From: JAUPKT01 sp964427855
GTDB taxonomy: Bacteria > Desulfobacterota > Desulfomonilia > Desulfomonilales > Desulfomonilaceae
Direction of reading: 5' to 3'
NCBI GenBank assembly: GCA_964427855.1
Contig: CAYRVH010000003.1
Coordinates: forward strand, 1-64,000
DNA length: 64,000 bases
Position numbers and translations under genes: made by a program. Positions within the stretch are counted from its first letter, which is position 1, and each line of letters begins with the position of its first letter. Of this stretch, positions 45,963 through 54,644 are shown in pieces. Under the pieces are notes generated by a model. It worked only from the letters and a program-made list of their open reading frames with translations. It made no database searches and was not told the DNA's origin.

Positions 45963-46583
45963 TTAATGGCCTCCTCCAGACGTTGGGATCTTGCCTGTGA
46001 ACTTGTATTCAAGCCAATTGAACGTGGCCATAATGAAGCCTATGACGAAGAAACCCCCTGCCGGTAAAATCATGATAAGAAGGGGTTTAAAGCCAAGGAT
46101 GTCGTATCCAAACAACTGCCCGGCGCCGAAAAACTCTCTAATGGCCCCTGTCAAGCACAGGCCAAAGGTGAAGCCTATGCCCATGCCTAACCCATCGAAA
46201 AACGAGGGAATAAAGGGTTCTTTTGAAGCGAATAACTCGAGGCGGGAAATAATGATCGCGAATACGACGATCAATTTTACAAAGAGGGCGACCTGTTTAT
46301 ACACATCAGGGGATATAACGGGGAGAATCATGTCAATAACGGTGACCCACAATGCAATAACCACCACGTAGGCGGGGATCCGGATTCGCGGATGAATGAA
46401 TGATTTAAACGTTGTCACAGTGCAGCTTGAGAAGACTTGCACAAACAACACCGCAAGTCCGAGTAGAAGACCATTCTTTACAGAGGTTGTGACCGCCACC
46501 GCTGGACATAGACTCAGCGCCAACCGGAAGATAGGGTTCTCCGGAATAAAACCATTCCAAACGAGTCTTAAGTTTCTATTCAC
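45963..46583 (-). CDS. rnfE: Rnf complex subunit E
   Basis: RnfE is a membrane subunit homologous to RnfA, inserted in the opposite orientation. The 206-residue protein has six hydrophobic segments. It shows the family motifs ENPIFRLALSLCPAVAVTTS, GLLLGLAVLFVQVFSS and FDGLGMGIGFTFGLCLTGAIRE. It starts 12 bases after rnfG and ends one base before rnfA. The Cys in SLCPA and SSC match the residues proposed to hold an intramembrane [2Fe-2S] site between RnfA and RnfE. Confidence 0.96.
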   Translation of the reverse strand: MNRNLRLVWNGFIPENPIFRLALSLCPAVAVTTSVKNGLLLGLAVLFVQVFSSCTVTTFKSFIHPRIRIPAYVVVIALWVTVIDMILPVISPDVYKQVALFVKLIVVFAIIISRLELFASKEPFIPSFFDGLGMGIGFTFGLCLTGAIREFFGAGQLFGYDILGFKPLLIMILPAGGFFVIGFIMATFNWLEYKFTGKIPTSGGGH

Positions 46584-46595
46584 CTGTTTCCTCCG

Positions 46596-47510
46596 TTAGA
46601 AAGCCACATGGAGATTTTCTTTCTTTATGGCGTCGTCGAGGATTCCTATACGATACACGAATTTTCTCACAGTATCTTTCACGCCCGTAGTCACGGCCCG
46701 ACTTGAGATGGTGGCCCCTGTAAGGGCGTAAATGTCGTCCTTCAAATGCTTCTCTTTGATCTCCTTGACCTGTTCTTTCGTCAAGCCTCTCTTCGCCGCC
46801 ACCGCAGGATCAAGGGCCGCCAAGTAATCGCTCGGCAGAGGCTCCTTGACGACCTTGAGTTCTTTAAGTACGTCGAGGGTCTTGCCTGCAAACTGGTTCT
46901 TGAAGTAGTTTTGTTCGATTTCAGCGCCCAGGCCAGGGTCTTCTTCCGATTCGGTGATGGCTATGCCGGTCACAGTGAAGCTTGGATTTAGAGACACCAT
47001 GAGCTTAATGAAGGTCTTAAAGCCTTGGGTCACCCCGGGCACCACGTAGCCCAAGCGTTTATCACCCAGGTTTGCGATGAACAAGGTCTGGGCATAGACG
47101 GCGTTGAAATCGCTGGGCAAGGCGGCCTTCACCGCTACATCCCTCGCCCCACGATCTGCCAGCTTGGCAGCGTCTGCGTCGATCCTGTAGGTCTTACCAG
47201 CTTTTCCATCAAGGTCGATTTCCGCCAGGACATAACCGCCCTCTCTGACTGGCAGGAGATATCCAAGAGAGTTTTGGCCTTTGGCGTCGGTAAGAACGTA
47301 GCGATACACCGCATACACTTTGAGGTCAGGCGGCGCCTTGTGTCCGGCCTCTTCCTTGAACCCCAGGAGGTCTCTGATGGTTTGCTGTTCTATCCTCTCT
47401 TCGTTTTCTTTCCTGGCGTGCTCCGTTTTGGCATACACCACACCCAATATGATGGCAGCCACCAAGCACACCGCCGTCAAGCTTATCGTTATCTTGAAAA
47501 TTTCCTTCAT
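46596..47510 (-). CDS. rnfG: Rnf complex subunit G, covalent flavoprotein
   Basis: RnfG carries FMN bound to threonine on the outer side of the membrane. The 304-residue protein has an N-terminal membrane anchor (ITISLTAVCLVAAIILGVVY) and a large soluble domain with ITESEEDPGLGAEIE. The flavinylation motif is YALTGATISSRAVTTGVK (Thr in TGATIS). It is longer than typical RnfG (about 190-210 residues) because of extra sequence around residues 45-140 and near the C-terminus (LTKEQVKEIKEKHL). It lies between rnfD and rnfE. Confidence 0.93.
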   Translation of the reverse strand: MKEIFKITISLTAVCLVAAIILGVVYAKTEHARKENEERIEQQTIRDLLGFKEEAGHKAPPDLKVYAVYRYVLTDAKGQNSLGYLLPVREGGYVLAEIDLDGKAGKTYRIDADAAKLADRGARDVAVKAALPSDFNAVYAQTLFIANLGDKRLGYVVPGVTQGFKTFIKLMVSLNPSFTVTGIAITESEEDPGLGAEIEQNYFKNQFAGKTLDVLKELKVVKEPLPSDYLAALDPAVAAKRGLTKEQVKEIKEKHLKDDIYALTGATISSRAVTTGVKDTVRKFVYRIGILDDAIKKENLHVAF

Positions 47511-47538
47511 AGAATCCTCTCAGTTTCGGGATGAAGGT

Positions 47539-48687
47539 CTATTTTTTTGCCGCCACAGGGGCTTGTTTAGGGGGTGCAAATCTCTTGGGTTTAAACCACT
47601 CGTCTAGAGCCGGGGTCAGACAATTCATGAGCAATATAGCGTAGCAAACGCCTTCAGGATATCCGCCCTTGAGCCGAATAAGCATGGTCAGCACGCCGAC
47701 GCCGCAGCCGAAGACGATCTGAGCGGGCTTGAGCGTCGGCGACGTCACATAATCGGTGCACATATAAAACGCGCCCAGCATGAGTCCTCCGGAGAGAATG
47801 TGGAGCAGCGGATCGCCGCTGAACCAGGTCTCTCCGCCGAAAATCCAGGCCAGCACCCCTGCTGAGGCAAGCGTGGACACTGGTATGTGCCAGGTAATGA
47901 TGCCGCGGGCCATGAGGAAGAGTCCGCCGAGCAAAAGGAGCAAGGCAGAGGTCTCGCCGATGCATCCTGGCATAAAGCCTAAGAAGAATTTTTCATAAAT
48001 CTGAAGAATCCCCCCAAACTGTTGGGTAAGCGCTGTGAAACCGTAGTGCTTCAACACGTACAGAGGCGTGGCCGTGGACACCGCGTCCACGGAGCCGCCG
48101 CCCAGATAGGCGCCGAGCGAAAACTTAGCCCAATCCACTGGAGGAAGCCAGGCGGAAGTCATGGCAACGGGAAAGGCCGCCATCATAAAGGCTCTTCCCA
48201 CCAGTGCCGGATTCCACACGTTATACCCAAGCCCGCCCATAAGTTGTTTGTCTATAAAGATCGCTGCAACGGCCCCAATAATCGGCAGCCAATAGGGAAC
48301 GCCAGGCGGTATGACAAAAGCCATGAGAATACCTGTGAGCACGGCGCTGCCGTCGCCAACCGTTATCCGGCGACCGAGGGCCTTCTGGGAGAGGGCCTCG
48401 ACGACCACGCACGATGCCACACTCACGAGGGTTATGAATAGTCCTCTAAAACCAAACGTATAAATGGACAGAAGCATCACTGGAATCAGCGAAGCCGAAA
48501 CCGTCCACATGATCCCAGCCGTGGTTCTCCCCTTTCGTATGTGGGGAGACACAGAGACGGACCATTGATCTCTTAAACCAGCCTCAGTTTTTTCTAGCGT
48601 TTCGATTGTCCCATCCTCCGTGTGTTCACATAAAAATTCTCCACACCCGCTGCCTGCACACTGACCGACCCAGGGCGGGCTTTGCAC
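47539..48687 (-). CDS. rnfD: Rnf complex subunit D, membrane flavoprotein
   Basis: RnfD is an integral membrane subunit with covalent FMN. The 382-residue protein has about nine to ten hydrophobic segments. It shows SPHIRKGRTTAGIMW near the start, VGDGSAVLTGILMAFVIPP, LGYNVWNPALVGRAF, the flavinylation region DAVSTATPLY, and a final GGYPEGVCYAILLMN. GTG 48687 starts the frame 26 bases after rnfC, with an AGGACGGA ribosome site. The first 40 residues are unusual for RnfD and hold three Cys; a later start is possible. Confidence 0.95.
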   Translation of the reverse strand: MQSPPWVGQCAGSGCGEFLCEHTEDGTIETLEKTEAGLRDQWSVSVSPHIRKGRTTAGIMWTVSASLIPVMLLSIYTFGFRGLFITLVSVASCVVVEALSQKALGRRITVGDGSAVLTGILMAFVIPPGVPYWLPIIGAVAAIFIDKQLMGGLGYNVWNPALVGRAFMMAAFPVAMTSAWLPPVDWAKFSLGAYLGGGSVDAVSTATPLYVLKHYGFTALTQQFGGILQIYEKFFLGFMPGCIGETSALLLLLGGLFLMARGIITWHIPVSTLASAGVLAWIFGGETWFSGDPLLHILSGGLMLGAFYMCTDYVTSPTLKPAQIVFGCGVGVLTMLIRLKGGYPEGVCYAILLMNCLTPALDEWFKPKRFAPPKQAPVAAKK

Positions 48688-48712
48688 ACGAGATCCGTCC
48701 TATGCGACGTGT

Positions 48713-50035
48713 TTAGCCATGTTTCTTGACCAGGATTTTAGCCATTCTCGCATATTGTACAAGGGGCCGTTTTGCAGGGCATACATAGGCGCAGCATCCG
48801 CATTCAAAGCAATCAAAAATGCCAAATTTTTCGGTAAGATGCCCCTTGCCAGCTTCTACGTATATGCCCACTTCTTTAGGCGAGAGCCCCATCGGGCAAG
48901 CTTCCATGCACCATCCGCAATGGATGCAGGGTCCTTGTTCGTCCAAATCAGTTTCTGAATTATCGAGGAAGAGCATGCCTGAGGTCGTTTTCACGATGGG
49001 GACGTCCATGGACGACACCGCAAAACCCATCATGGGACCGCCTGCCACGATCTTGACCAGATCCTTCACTCCGCCGAGGAATTTGACCACGTCTGAGGCC
49101 AGCGTCCCGATCTTTACCTTCACGTTGGCTGGTCTTACCAGGGCGCGGCCTGAAAACGTGGCAACTTTCTCATAAAGGGGCTTGTTCAAGGCTGCGGCTT
49201 CATAAACGGCCAGCGTGGTGGAGATATTCTGGACGATGACGCCTACGTCGAAGGGTAATCCGCCCCCGGGTACTGCTCGGCGAAGCAGAGAGAAGATAAG
49301 CTGCTTCTCAGAACCTTGGGGATATTTGACGGTGAGTCCCTGCACGTTGATGGACACGTCGTCGCTTCGTGAGGCTTCACGTACGGCCTTGCTCATGGCG
49401 TTGATGGCGTCGGCTTTATTCAGCTCGATACCGATTACGCAGCTCTTGATACCCAGAATCTTAAGAATAATTCGGGCTCCCTGCACGATCTTTTCGGGAC
49501 ATTCCAGCATGAGGCGATGATCAGTAGTGAGGTAAGGTTCACATTCCGCCCCGTTGAGTATTAGGGTGTCAATCTTGGCTGAAGGCGGCGGCGAGAGCTT
49601 GACGTGGGTTGGGAACCCCGCGCCTCCCAAACCCACGATTCCGGCGTCTTTCACTTTCGCCAGCAATTGCTCTCTTGTGAGCTTCTCCCATTCCACCGGT
49701 TCATACGTCTTGGGCGAGGCAGACTTGTCCCTCTCGATCACGATGGCTTCGCACCGCACCATGGTGGGATGCGGGTGCACCTCAATAGTCTTGACGACGC
49801 CGGTGACGCTGCTGTGAATGGAGGCGCCGAGAGCCTTCTCCACCGTGGCGATCAATTCGCCTTCTTGTACCTCTTGTTTCTTTTTCACCAGGGGTTTTGC
49901 CGGCGCACCGAAGTGCATGGAAAGCGGTATCACAACCTGGTCCGGCGCCGGCATCTCCTCGACAGCCAGATGTTCCGTCAACTCTTTATGTTCTGCGGGG
50001 TGTATCCCGCCTTTGGGAAATGTGAATCCAGCCAT
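48713..50035 (-). CDS. rnfC: Rnf complex subunit C, NADH- and Fe-S-binding
   Basis: RnfC is the cytoplasmic subunit that binds NAD(H). The 440-residue protein has an N-terminal part with FPKGGIHPAEHK and a barrel-sandwich segment (GELIATVEKALGASIHSSVTG). The Rossmann-like part carries IVGLGGAGFPTHVKL and NGAECEPYLTTDH, and two [4Fe-4S] sites follow (CIHCGWCMEACPMGL and CFECGCCAYVCPAKRP). It is the first gene of the operon, with a good promoter about 170 bases upstream. Confidence 0.97.
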   Translation of the reverse strand: MAGFTFPKGGIHPAEHKELTEHLAVEEMPAPDQVVIPLSMHFGAPAKPLVKKKQEVQEGELIATVEKALGASIHSSVTGVVKTIEVHPHPTMVRCEAIVIERDKSASPKTYEPVEWEKLTREQLLAKVKDAGIVGLGGAGFPTHVKLSPPPSAKIDTLILNGAECEPYLTTDHRLMLECPEKIVQGARIILKILGIKSCVIGIELNKADAINAMSKAVREASRSDDVSINVQGLTVKYPQGSEKQLIFSLLRRAVPGGGLPFDVGVIVQNISTTLAVYEAAALNKPLYEKVATFSGRALVRPANVKVKIGTLASDVVKFLGGVKDLVKIVAGGPMMGFAVSSMDVPIVKTTSGMLFLDNSETDLDEQGPCIHCGWCMEACPMGLSPKEVGIYVEAGKGHLTEKFGIFDCFECGCCAYVCPAKRPLVQYARMAKILVKKHG

Positions 50036-50384
50036 GGTTCCTCTTGATGTGTTTTGTCAAATCATCAGGTACACCATTCTCCCCATGCCCCTAGGGGCTT
50101 GCCACATGGAGTGATGGCCGCCATTCCTCATAAGGGGAATGCATCATAAGGCCTTTGGTGTCTTCTGATGTTATGAGTGCCGTTCGGCTCGCAGTCTGCT
50201 AATGTACAGTGTGGGAGATTACTATTTGCCGTCGTCGGTGTCAAGAACATATTCCCGCATTCGGACTCGAACATTGGGCGAATATTCATGATACGCGTCT
50301 TATCCATGGTCGACATAGACCCTTTGTATGTTGGTGAAAAATAGTATATGACAAGGCGCGAATTGTGGAGGACAGCGAAACGAT
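50036..50384. other. Divergent promoter region between rnfC and the 50385 gene
   Basis: It holds the rnf promoter (50216-50244). In the leader lies a short hairpin-forming stretch, CATTCC-TCATAAGG-GGAATG, at about 50122-50141. No gene is supported. Confidence 0.55.
50216..50244 (-). promoter_or_regulatory. Sigma70-type promoter of the rnf operon
   Basis: On the minus strand, TTGACA (50244-50239), a 17-base spacer and TAATCT (50221-50216). The transcript would start near 50209 and carry a leader of about 170 bases before rnfC. Confidence 0.6.
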
Positions 50385-50693
50385 ATGACTAGCGCATCAC
50401 ATGCAGAAATTGAGGCTGAGATCATGCGGCGCATCACAAGACCCGGATGGGTGGCGACGCGCGGGTTGATGACGGATCCTTCTGACGCGGCTTCTTCCGA
50501 GAAGGAGTGCATTGCCATAGAAGCGGTCATGAAGGCCATGGCCGCGCGGGGTCTGGTTCAACTTTGGAAGCTCATCCTCTATGATGGGGGTGACGTCATT
50601 CTGGCTGCTGCGAGACCCGGCTTCAGACTGGACCAAGACCTTGAACATCGCGGCGCCTGGGCCAAGGCAGAACACTATGTCAATGACAAATGA
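50385..50693 (+). CDS. Small soluble protein, partner of the PLD-fold gene
   Basis: The 102-residue protein looks folded and mostly helical (HAEIEAEIMRRITRPGW, KECIAIEAVMKAMAARGLVQLW), with a final acidic stretch. It might be a winged-helix-like domain, but I recognise no family. Its stop overlaps the start of the next gene (ATGA), so the two are almost certainly co-translated. It is divergent from rnfC. Confidence 0.6.
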   Translation: MTSASHAEIEAEIMRRITRPGWVATRGLMTDPSDAASSEKECIAIEAVMKAMAARGLVQLWKLILYDGGDVILAAARPGFRLDQDLEHRGAWAKAEHYVNDK

Positions 50694-51211
50694 AAACGCT
50701 TTTGGATCGAGGCATCTATGAAGGGTTCACTCGAACCCATTTGACTAGAGCAAGGCACTTCATTTGGATAGCTACTGCGAACATAAAGGCCACGAGGTTG
50801 CTCCTAGGCAACACTTTTTTGTCATTTCCCGATTTCATGGCTGCCATGGTTCACAGAGGGGTGACGTTTCGCATCATCCATTCGGAGCTTCCATCGGGTC
50901 CATTTCGAGATCGCTACGAACAACTGGATCAAGGGGGCGCGCTCAGCGCCGGCGTCGAGTTCCTGTTTTGCGAGCGAAATCACGCGAAGATCTTCGTAGT
51001 TGACGGCCAGATAGCGCTGGTAGGCAGCGCCAATCTTACGGGGGCTGGCATTGGGGCGAAATCTGCTGGCAAGCGGAATTTCGAACTGGGCTTTCTCTTC
51101 GAGGGGGAGCAAGAGACGAGACCTTTCGTGGAGTATTTCGACGAGATATGGATGGGTGGTCGATGTCCGACGTGCGGTTTTCGGTCGACCTGCTCCGCTC
51201 CGGCATCCTGA
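50690..51211 (+). CDS. Phospholipase D-fold protein with one HKD motif
   Basis: The 173-residue protein has a single HKD motif in NHAKIFVVDGQIALVGSANLT (H-x-K-x4-D). This is typical of the small PLD-type nucleases and related enzymes that act as dimers. FIWIATANIKATRLLL forms the first strand. The C-terminal CPTCGFRSTC could hold a metal. Substrate could be DNA, RNA or phospholipid. ATG 50690 overlaps the preceding stop codon by three bases. Confidence 0.8.
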   Translation: MKTLLDRGIYEGFTRTHLTRARHFIWIATANIKATRLLLGNTFLSFPDFMAAMVHRGVTFRIIHSELPSGPFRDRYEQLDQGGALSAGVEFLFCERNHAKIFVVDGQIALVGSANLTGAGIGAKSAGKRNFELGFLFEGEQETRPFVEYFDEIWMGGRCPTCGFRSTCSAPAS

Positions 51212-51452
51212 CGCCTGTGAACCAATGACACGCGTGTCGGGGCGTCATTTGTTCGCTCGTACTCATACATATTGCGGCTCTCGACAAAAACCACAAATTC
51301 TCCACGAGTTGAACTACCCAATTGAAGTGAGACGAGTTGCTTCATGGCCTTTGGCGCACCCCGATGACGAGAACCCCATTGATGAGTTATCGCGAGCCAT
51401 GCGAAGCAATCTCGTGATCACTTATGAGAAAAAATATAGTCTTAAGACAAAT

Positions 51453-51480
51453 GAGCGGCGGAGAGTTTTCACCGCCGCTC
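51453..51480 (-). terminator. Hairpin after the acetoacetyl-CoA synthetase gene
   Basis: GAGCGGCGG and CCGCCGCTC form a perfect 9-bp stem with a 10-base loop, 23 bases after the stop codon on the minus strand. T-rich sequence (ATTTGTCTT) follows on that strand. This is a good terminator candidate for the three-gene minus operon. Confidence 0.6.
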
Positions 51481-51503
51481 CGAAACTCAACTACACCGCA
51501 GGA

Positions 51504-53450
51504 TCAGGCTTTCAACTCAGGAATATTGGCAAACAATTCCAGGGCCTCTGGATTAAGCAACGCGTCCCTGTTTGTAACTGGCTTTCCCTCGATCACGTTT
51601 CTCACCGCGAGTTCCACCTTTTTGCCATTCAAGGTGACGGGAATGTCCGCGATAGGGAGGATGAGCGCGGGCACATGACGGGGTGTGGTGTTCTCTCGAA
51701 TGGTCTTCTTTATTTTGTTTTTCAGGGCTTCATCAAGCACATATCCGGGGGCTGTTTTCACAAAGAGGATGACGCGCACATCATTTTCCCAGCTCTGTCC
51801 CACCACGATACTGTCAGCCACTTCTTCCAAGGCTTCTACCTGTCGATAAATCTCTGCGGTGCCGATCCTCACCCCTGATGGATTCAACGTTGCATCTGAC
51901 CGGCCGTAGATTTTGACGCCCCCATGCTCGGTGATCTCTATGAAATCGCCGTGATGCCAGACGTTAGGATACACATCGAAGTACGCGGCCTTATATTTGG
52001 CAAAATCCGGGTCATTCCAGAAATAGATTGGTTGAGACGGAAACGTCGCGGTGCATACCAGCTCGCCCTGCTGCCCTATGACGGGTTTACCTTCTGGGTT
52101 GTAGGCTTCGACCTTCATGCCAAGCCCCCTGCACTGCAACTCTCCTTCATACACGGGTAATATCGGACAGCCCAGAGCAAAACAGGATATGATGTCAGTG
52201 CCGCCGGAGATGGACGCCAAATCGAGGTCTTCTTTTACGTCTCGATAAACGAACCGAAAACTCTCCTCCGAAAGGGGCGATCCTGTGGAACACATTGTCT
52301 TGAGGTGTGAGAGGTCGTATTTTTCCTTGGGTTTCAAGCCTGCTTTTTCCACGGCCGCAATGTACCGGGCGCTTGTACCGAAAATGGTCATCTTCTCGTC
52401 TTGGGCAAACTGGAAGATCGCGCCTGGATCTGGATAAAACGGCGAACCATCATAGAGGAGCACGGTTGCACCAACGGCCAAGGCGCTGACCAGCCAATTC
52501 CACATCATCCAACCGCATGTCGTGAAATAGTAGATCTTGTCTTCTCTTTTGAGGTCACAGTGGAGTATGTGTTCCTTGAGGTGCTGAAGGAGAGTGCCGC
52601 CGGCGCCGTGAACCATACACTTTGGCAGGCCTGTGGTTCCTGACGAATACATGATATACACAGGATGGTCGAAGGGGAGCTGCTCGAAGTGAATGCCTTC
52701 GCCCCCTTTCGATATAAAGTCTTCGTAATGGATCGCCCTTGGGACGTGGGCGATGTCAGCCCTTTTTCGAGTATATGGGATGACCACGACGTGCTCGATG
52801 CTGGGTAGTTCTTTTATGATACCGCTGATCCGCTCGAGAGAATCGTGCGTCTTCCCATTATAAAAATACCCATCCGCAGTAAAAAGAACCTTGGGTTCAA
52901 TTTGCCCAAACCTATCCAGGACGCCCTTTATACCAAAGTCCGGCGAGCACGAAGACCAGATGGCACCGATACTGGTAGCGGCGAGCATAGCGACCACTGT
53001 TTCTATCATATTGGGGACATAACCAGCCACTCGATCGCCGACGCGTACGCCGGCTTTGCGCAGGGACGCAGCCATGCTCGCGACGTCGGAATATAATTGG
53101 GCGTAGGTCATGCGAACAGTCGGCTGACCCTCGCCCTTGAAGACAAGCGCCTCGCGATCATCACGAAAACGAAGTAAATTCTGGGCAAAATTGAGGCGCG
53201 CATCGATAAACCATTTTGCCCCTATCATGCTGGGAGAATCTTGGAGAACCTCTTTGTAAGGCTGTGAGTGGATGACGCCGCCGAAGTCCCACACCGACGC
53301 CCAGAAATCCTCTCGGTGCGAAATAGACCATTGGTAGAGCAATTCGTAGTCACTGAGATGCAATCCGTATTTCTCGTTAACCACTCTTATGAAGCGCGTG
53401 ATATTGGCGTTCTGTACCCGATCTGCCGAAGGTCTCCAAAGAGGCTCCAT
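51504..53450 (-). CDS. Acetoacetyl-CoA synthetase
   Basis: It activates acetoacetate to acetoacetyl-CoA with ATP and CoA. The 648-residue protein is in the long AMP-binding class. The N-terminal cap has PSMIGAKWFIDARLNFAQNL. The P-loop is YIMYSSGTTGLPKCMVHG, followed by TTCGWMMWNWL, the SGGTDIISCF segment and WHHGDFIEI, and the Lys-containing end is in LNGKKVELAVRN. WFIDARLNFAQN favours acetoacetyl- over acetyl-CoA synthetase. The start ATG 53450 has AAGGAG upstream. It is last in a minus-strand operon. Confidence 0.93.
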   Translation of the reverse strand: MEPLWRPSADRVQNANITRFIRVVNEKYGLHLSDYELLYQWSISHREDFWASVWDFGGVIHSQPYKEVLQDSPSMIGAKWFIDARLNFAQNLLRFRDDREALVFKGEGQPTVRMTYAQLYSDVASMAASLRKAGVRVGDRVAGYVPNMIETVVAMLAATSIGAIWSSCSPDFGIKGVLDRFGQIEPKVLFTADGYFYNGKTHDSLERISGIIKELPSIEHVVVIPYTRKRADIAHVPRAIHYEDFISKGGEGIHFEQLPFDHPVYIMYSSGTTGLPKCMVHGAGGTLLQHLKEHILHCDLKREDKIYYFTTCGWMMWNWLVSALAVGATVLLYDGSPFYPDPGAIFQFAQDEKMTIFGTSARYIAAVEKAGLKPKEKYDLSHLKTMCSTGSPLSEESFRFVYRDVKEDLDLASISGGTDIISCFALGCPILPVYEGELQCRGLGMKVEAYNPEGKPVIGQQGELVCTATFPSQPIYFWNDPDFAKYKAAYFDVYPNVWHHGDFIEITEHGGVKIYGRSDATLNPSGVRIGTAEIYRQVEALEEVADSIVVGQSWENDVRVILFVKTAPGYVLDEALKNKIKKTIRENTTPRHVPALILPIADIPVTLNGKKVELAVRNVIEGKPVTNRDALLNPEALELFANIPELKA

Positions 53451-53505
53451 GTGTTTTCTCCTTCCCTGAAAAACATTACACAACCTTAATGGTTGCTGAA
53501 AGGTT

Positions 53506-54624
53506 TTATGATTCTTTGATCCAGCTCGATGGATATTTTTGCCCAGGCTTTTCTCCAAGCTTTTTCTTAAGTTCGGCAAGCCCCTTGCGTTTAAATTCAT
53601 CACGGGGCTGCTTGGGGATTCTCCTATTGAGGATCGATTCGGACCTCAACCTTCTCCCAATCGTCTTTTCCATCATGGTGCCGAGATCCAACAGGCGATC
53701 GACGTCTATGCCAGTATCGATGCCCATTTCATCCATCATTACCACCATGTCTTCTATGCTCTGAAGGCCCACTACATTGGGGTCTCTGTAATAATAAGCC
53801 CCTGTGCCGCCAACTGGGACACGGTCGAGGAAATTGGCGGGCTGCCCCCCGAGACCTCCGAGGGTCCCTTCAAAAATCTCCATCCCGGCCTGGAGCGCGG
53901 CGAGACAGTTGGCGGTACCCCATCCACGCGTGACATGGAAGTGCGCGATGTGAAGCTTCTTGTCGGGCATGGCCTCGAGCACCATAGCAAAATACTTGTA
54001 CACTTGGTTCGGCGGCGCGCTGCCGTCGTGGTCCGCGTGTTCAATATCCGAGGCCCCTATTGCGAGCCACCTTTGAGCGAACTCCACGGCCTCTTCTAGG
54101 CGAGTCGGTCCTGAAATAGGCGATCCCCATATAGTTGACACAGTTCCGTTTACCTTTATGCCAACCGCGTTGGCCTTTTCGATGCAACGCGCCGCCTCTT
54201 CCCAGTAGTTGGGCAAAGTGGTGCCTGAATTGGCGAAATGATGCTCTTCATCCGTGGACACCATCATTAAGATACGGTCAGGCCCCCACCCTTCTTTCTT
54301 TGCCTGTATGGCTCTATCGACAGCTCTTTCTCGAATGGTGATCGCAGTCAGAGTGATGTCTTCCCAATTGATTCCTGCTCTGGAGAGCTTCTTCGAGTTG
54401 CGCAATCGTTTGAACAGTTCATCGGCGTCTTTGAACTGGGGCATGAGGGTGGGATTGCCAAGATTAGTGACCTCCAGATGTTTAATGCCGCACAGAATAA
54501 GTTCTTCCAGGTAGAAGAGCTTGGCATCGGTGGGGATCCAAATCTCCTCATGTTGGAAACCGTCTCTCACGGTAATGTCATTGATTTGTACTTTCTTGGG
54601 ATAAATCAGTTCTTTGGGCGCCAT
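53506..54624 (-). CDS. HMG-CoA lyase-like DRE-TIM protein lacking the usual catalytic Cys
   Basis: Members of this superfamily cleave or make C-C bonds in acyl-CoA compounds with a divalent metal. The 372-residue TIM barrel has the DRE-type start DITVRDGFQHEE. It has a metal site AHFHVTRGWGTAN (HMG-CoA lyase normally has HLHDTYGQA), and GTLGGLGGQPANF where HMG-CoA lyase has GLGGCPYA. The catalytic Cys is thus Gln here. Its place between acetoacetyl-CoA synthetase and a methylglutaconyl-CoA-hydratase-like gene fits leucine degradation, but the reaction is uncertain. Confidence 0.7.
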   Translation of the reverse strand: MAPKELIYPKKVQINDITVRDGFQHEEIWIPTDAKLFYLEELILCGIKHLEVTNLGNPTLMPQFKDADELFKRLRNSKKLSRAGINWEDITLTAITIRERAVDRAIQAKKEGWGPDRILMMVSTDEEHHFANSGTTLPNYWEEAARCIEKANAVGIKVNGTVSTIWGSPISGPTRLEEAVEFAQRWLAIGASDIEHADHDGSAPPNQVYKYFAMVLEAMPDKKLHIAHFHVTRGWGTANCLAALQAGMEIFEGTLGGLGGQPANFLDRVPVGGTGAYYYRDPNVVGLQSIEDMVVMMDEMGIDTGIDVDRLLDLGTMMEKTIGRRLRSESILNRRIPKQPRDEFKRKGLAELKKKLGEKPGQKYPSSWIKES

Positions 54625-54644
54625 ATAAGGATTCCTCCTCGCTG

